Assembly (NCBI GenBank): GCA_024636075.1
Contig: JAGXHS010000029.1
Coordinates: 1-5,202, forward strand
DNA from: Propionibacteriaceae bacterium
GTDB taxonomy: Bacteria; Actinomycetota; Actinomycetes; Propionibacteriales; Propionibacteriaceae
DNA length: 5,202 bases
Direction of reading: 5' to 3'
The position numbers were made by a program, and so were the translations under genes. This document shows positions 4,596 through 5,202 of this stretch, piece after piece. The first letter of the stretch is position 1. Every line of letters begins with the position of its first letter. The notes beneath the pieces were generated by a model. It was not told the origin of the DNA. It searched no databases and saw only the letters and a program-made list of their open reading frames with translations.

Positions 4596-5202
4596 GTGTA
4601 CCACCGTAACGCCCGTTTGACCGTTCACGGCCGTCTGTTGATCGTGCAGCGCTACCAGGCCGGCTGGAAACAGGCCCATATCGCCGCGGCGATGGGTGTC
4701 TCCCGCAAGTGCGTCAAGACATGGATCGACCGTTACGCCGCCGCTGGCGAGGCCGGGCTGCAGACCCGCTCCTCTCGTCCGCACTCGATGCCGGGCAGGA
4801 CCTCACCCGAGATCGAAAAGAAGGTGCTGGCTGCCCGCGTCGAGTACCGAGAAGGCCCAGAGGTGCTCGGCCCGACGGTTGGGGTCCCGCCGCGGACAGT
4901 GTCTCGGATCCTGCGCCGTTACCAGGTGCCATACCTGCGTGACTGCGACCCGATGACTGGAGAGCTGATCCGCTCCTCGAAGGCCACTGCGATGCGCTAC
5001 GAGCAGCAACGCCCCGGCGAACTGGTCCACATGGATGTGAAGAAGCTCGGCAAGATCCCGACGGCGGCGGCTGGCGAGCCCGCGGGCAGACCCGCGGCAA
5101 CCACCAGGCTCGCCTCGAGTGAACCCCGCTCGGCTATGGCTACGTCCATTCGCTCGTCGATGACTCCTCCCGGCTGGCGTACTCAGAGATCCTGCCCGAC
5201 GA
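4596..5202 (+). pseudogene. IS481-family transposase, frameshifted, with in-frame stop, cut by window edge
   Basis: The product would cut and paste or copy an IS481 insertion sequence by DDE chemistry. GTG 4596 has GGGAGG five bases upstream. Residues 1-75 form the N-terminal helix-turn-helix region (MYHRNARLTVHGRLLIVQRY; GVSRKCVKTWIDRY; GLQTRSSRPHSMPGRT). The linker VPPRTVSRILRRYQVPYL and the start of the catalytic core GELVHMDVKKLGKIP follow, with the first catalytic Asp at residue 147. After Pro155 the family sequence DGGGW continues in the -1 frame, so one base is missing near 5058-5060. In that frame a TGA at 5120-5122 interrupts again. The expected GYGYVHSLVDDSSRLAYSE then follows, carrying the second Asp. 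Two lesions make it inactive unless the sequence is in error. The rest of the gene and the right end lie beyond the window. Confidence 0.85.

Noticed and set aside
5055..5062. Programmed -1 frameshift in the transposase
   Set aside because: No slippery heptamer is present, IS481 transposases are normally a single frame, and a TGA interrupts the second frame anyway.

Overview
The window looks like a chromosomal segment of a high-GC actinobacterium. The evidence is a LysX-type lysyl-tRNA synthetase end, GTG starts, GC-rich third codon positions, a TANNNT-type leaderless promoter, and an integrase, excisionase and IS481 transposase of actinobacterial style. I cannot name a genus from this sequence.

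Layout. (1) 1-1468, plus strand: the C-terminal third or so of a class II lysyl-tRNA synthetase of the LysX type (lysyl-phosphatidylglycerol synthesis). It overlaps by 8 bases an intact alpha/beta hydrolase. The two are probably translated together and may handle aminoacylated lipids. (2) 1469-1634: a candidate promoter, two leader hairpins and a complete tRNA-Pro(UGG) with encoded CCA. (3) 1635-1841: a dense set of direct and inverted repeats. (4) 1842-2948: an intact tyrosine recombinase with the full R-K-H-R-H-Y set. (5) 2989-3216, minus strand: a small HTH_17/excisionase-like protein convergent with the integrase. Parts 2-5 together look like the tRNA-proximal end of an element inserted in, or derived from insertion in, the tRNA-Pro gene. 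(6) 3217-3567: no convincing gene, but a perfect hairpin and an unusually regular four-part GTNAC dyad. (7) 3571-4473, minus strand: an intact DUF4336 protein (metallo-beta-lactamase-like fold). After its TGA stop comes a coding-like but startless 52-codon extension in the same frame. A -10 box sits exactly where a leaderless transcript would need it. (8) 4596-5202, plus strand: an IS481-family transposase broken by a one-base deletion and an in-frame stop, running off the window.

How it fits together. The left block is core chromosome. The tRNA, integrase and excisionase form a recombination module whose repeats are candidate arm-binding or regulatory sites. No second copy of the tRNA 3' end (attR) was found in the window, so the element either extends further right or has decayed. 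I see no clear cargo or defence system here. The most noteworthy unexplained structures are the repeat cluster at 1653-1797 and the GTNAC dyad at 3509-3561.
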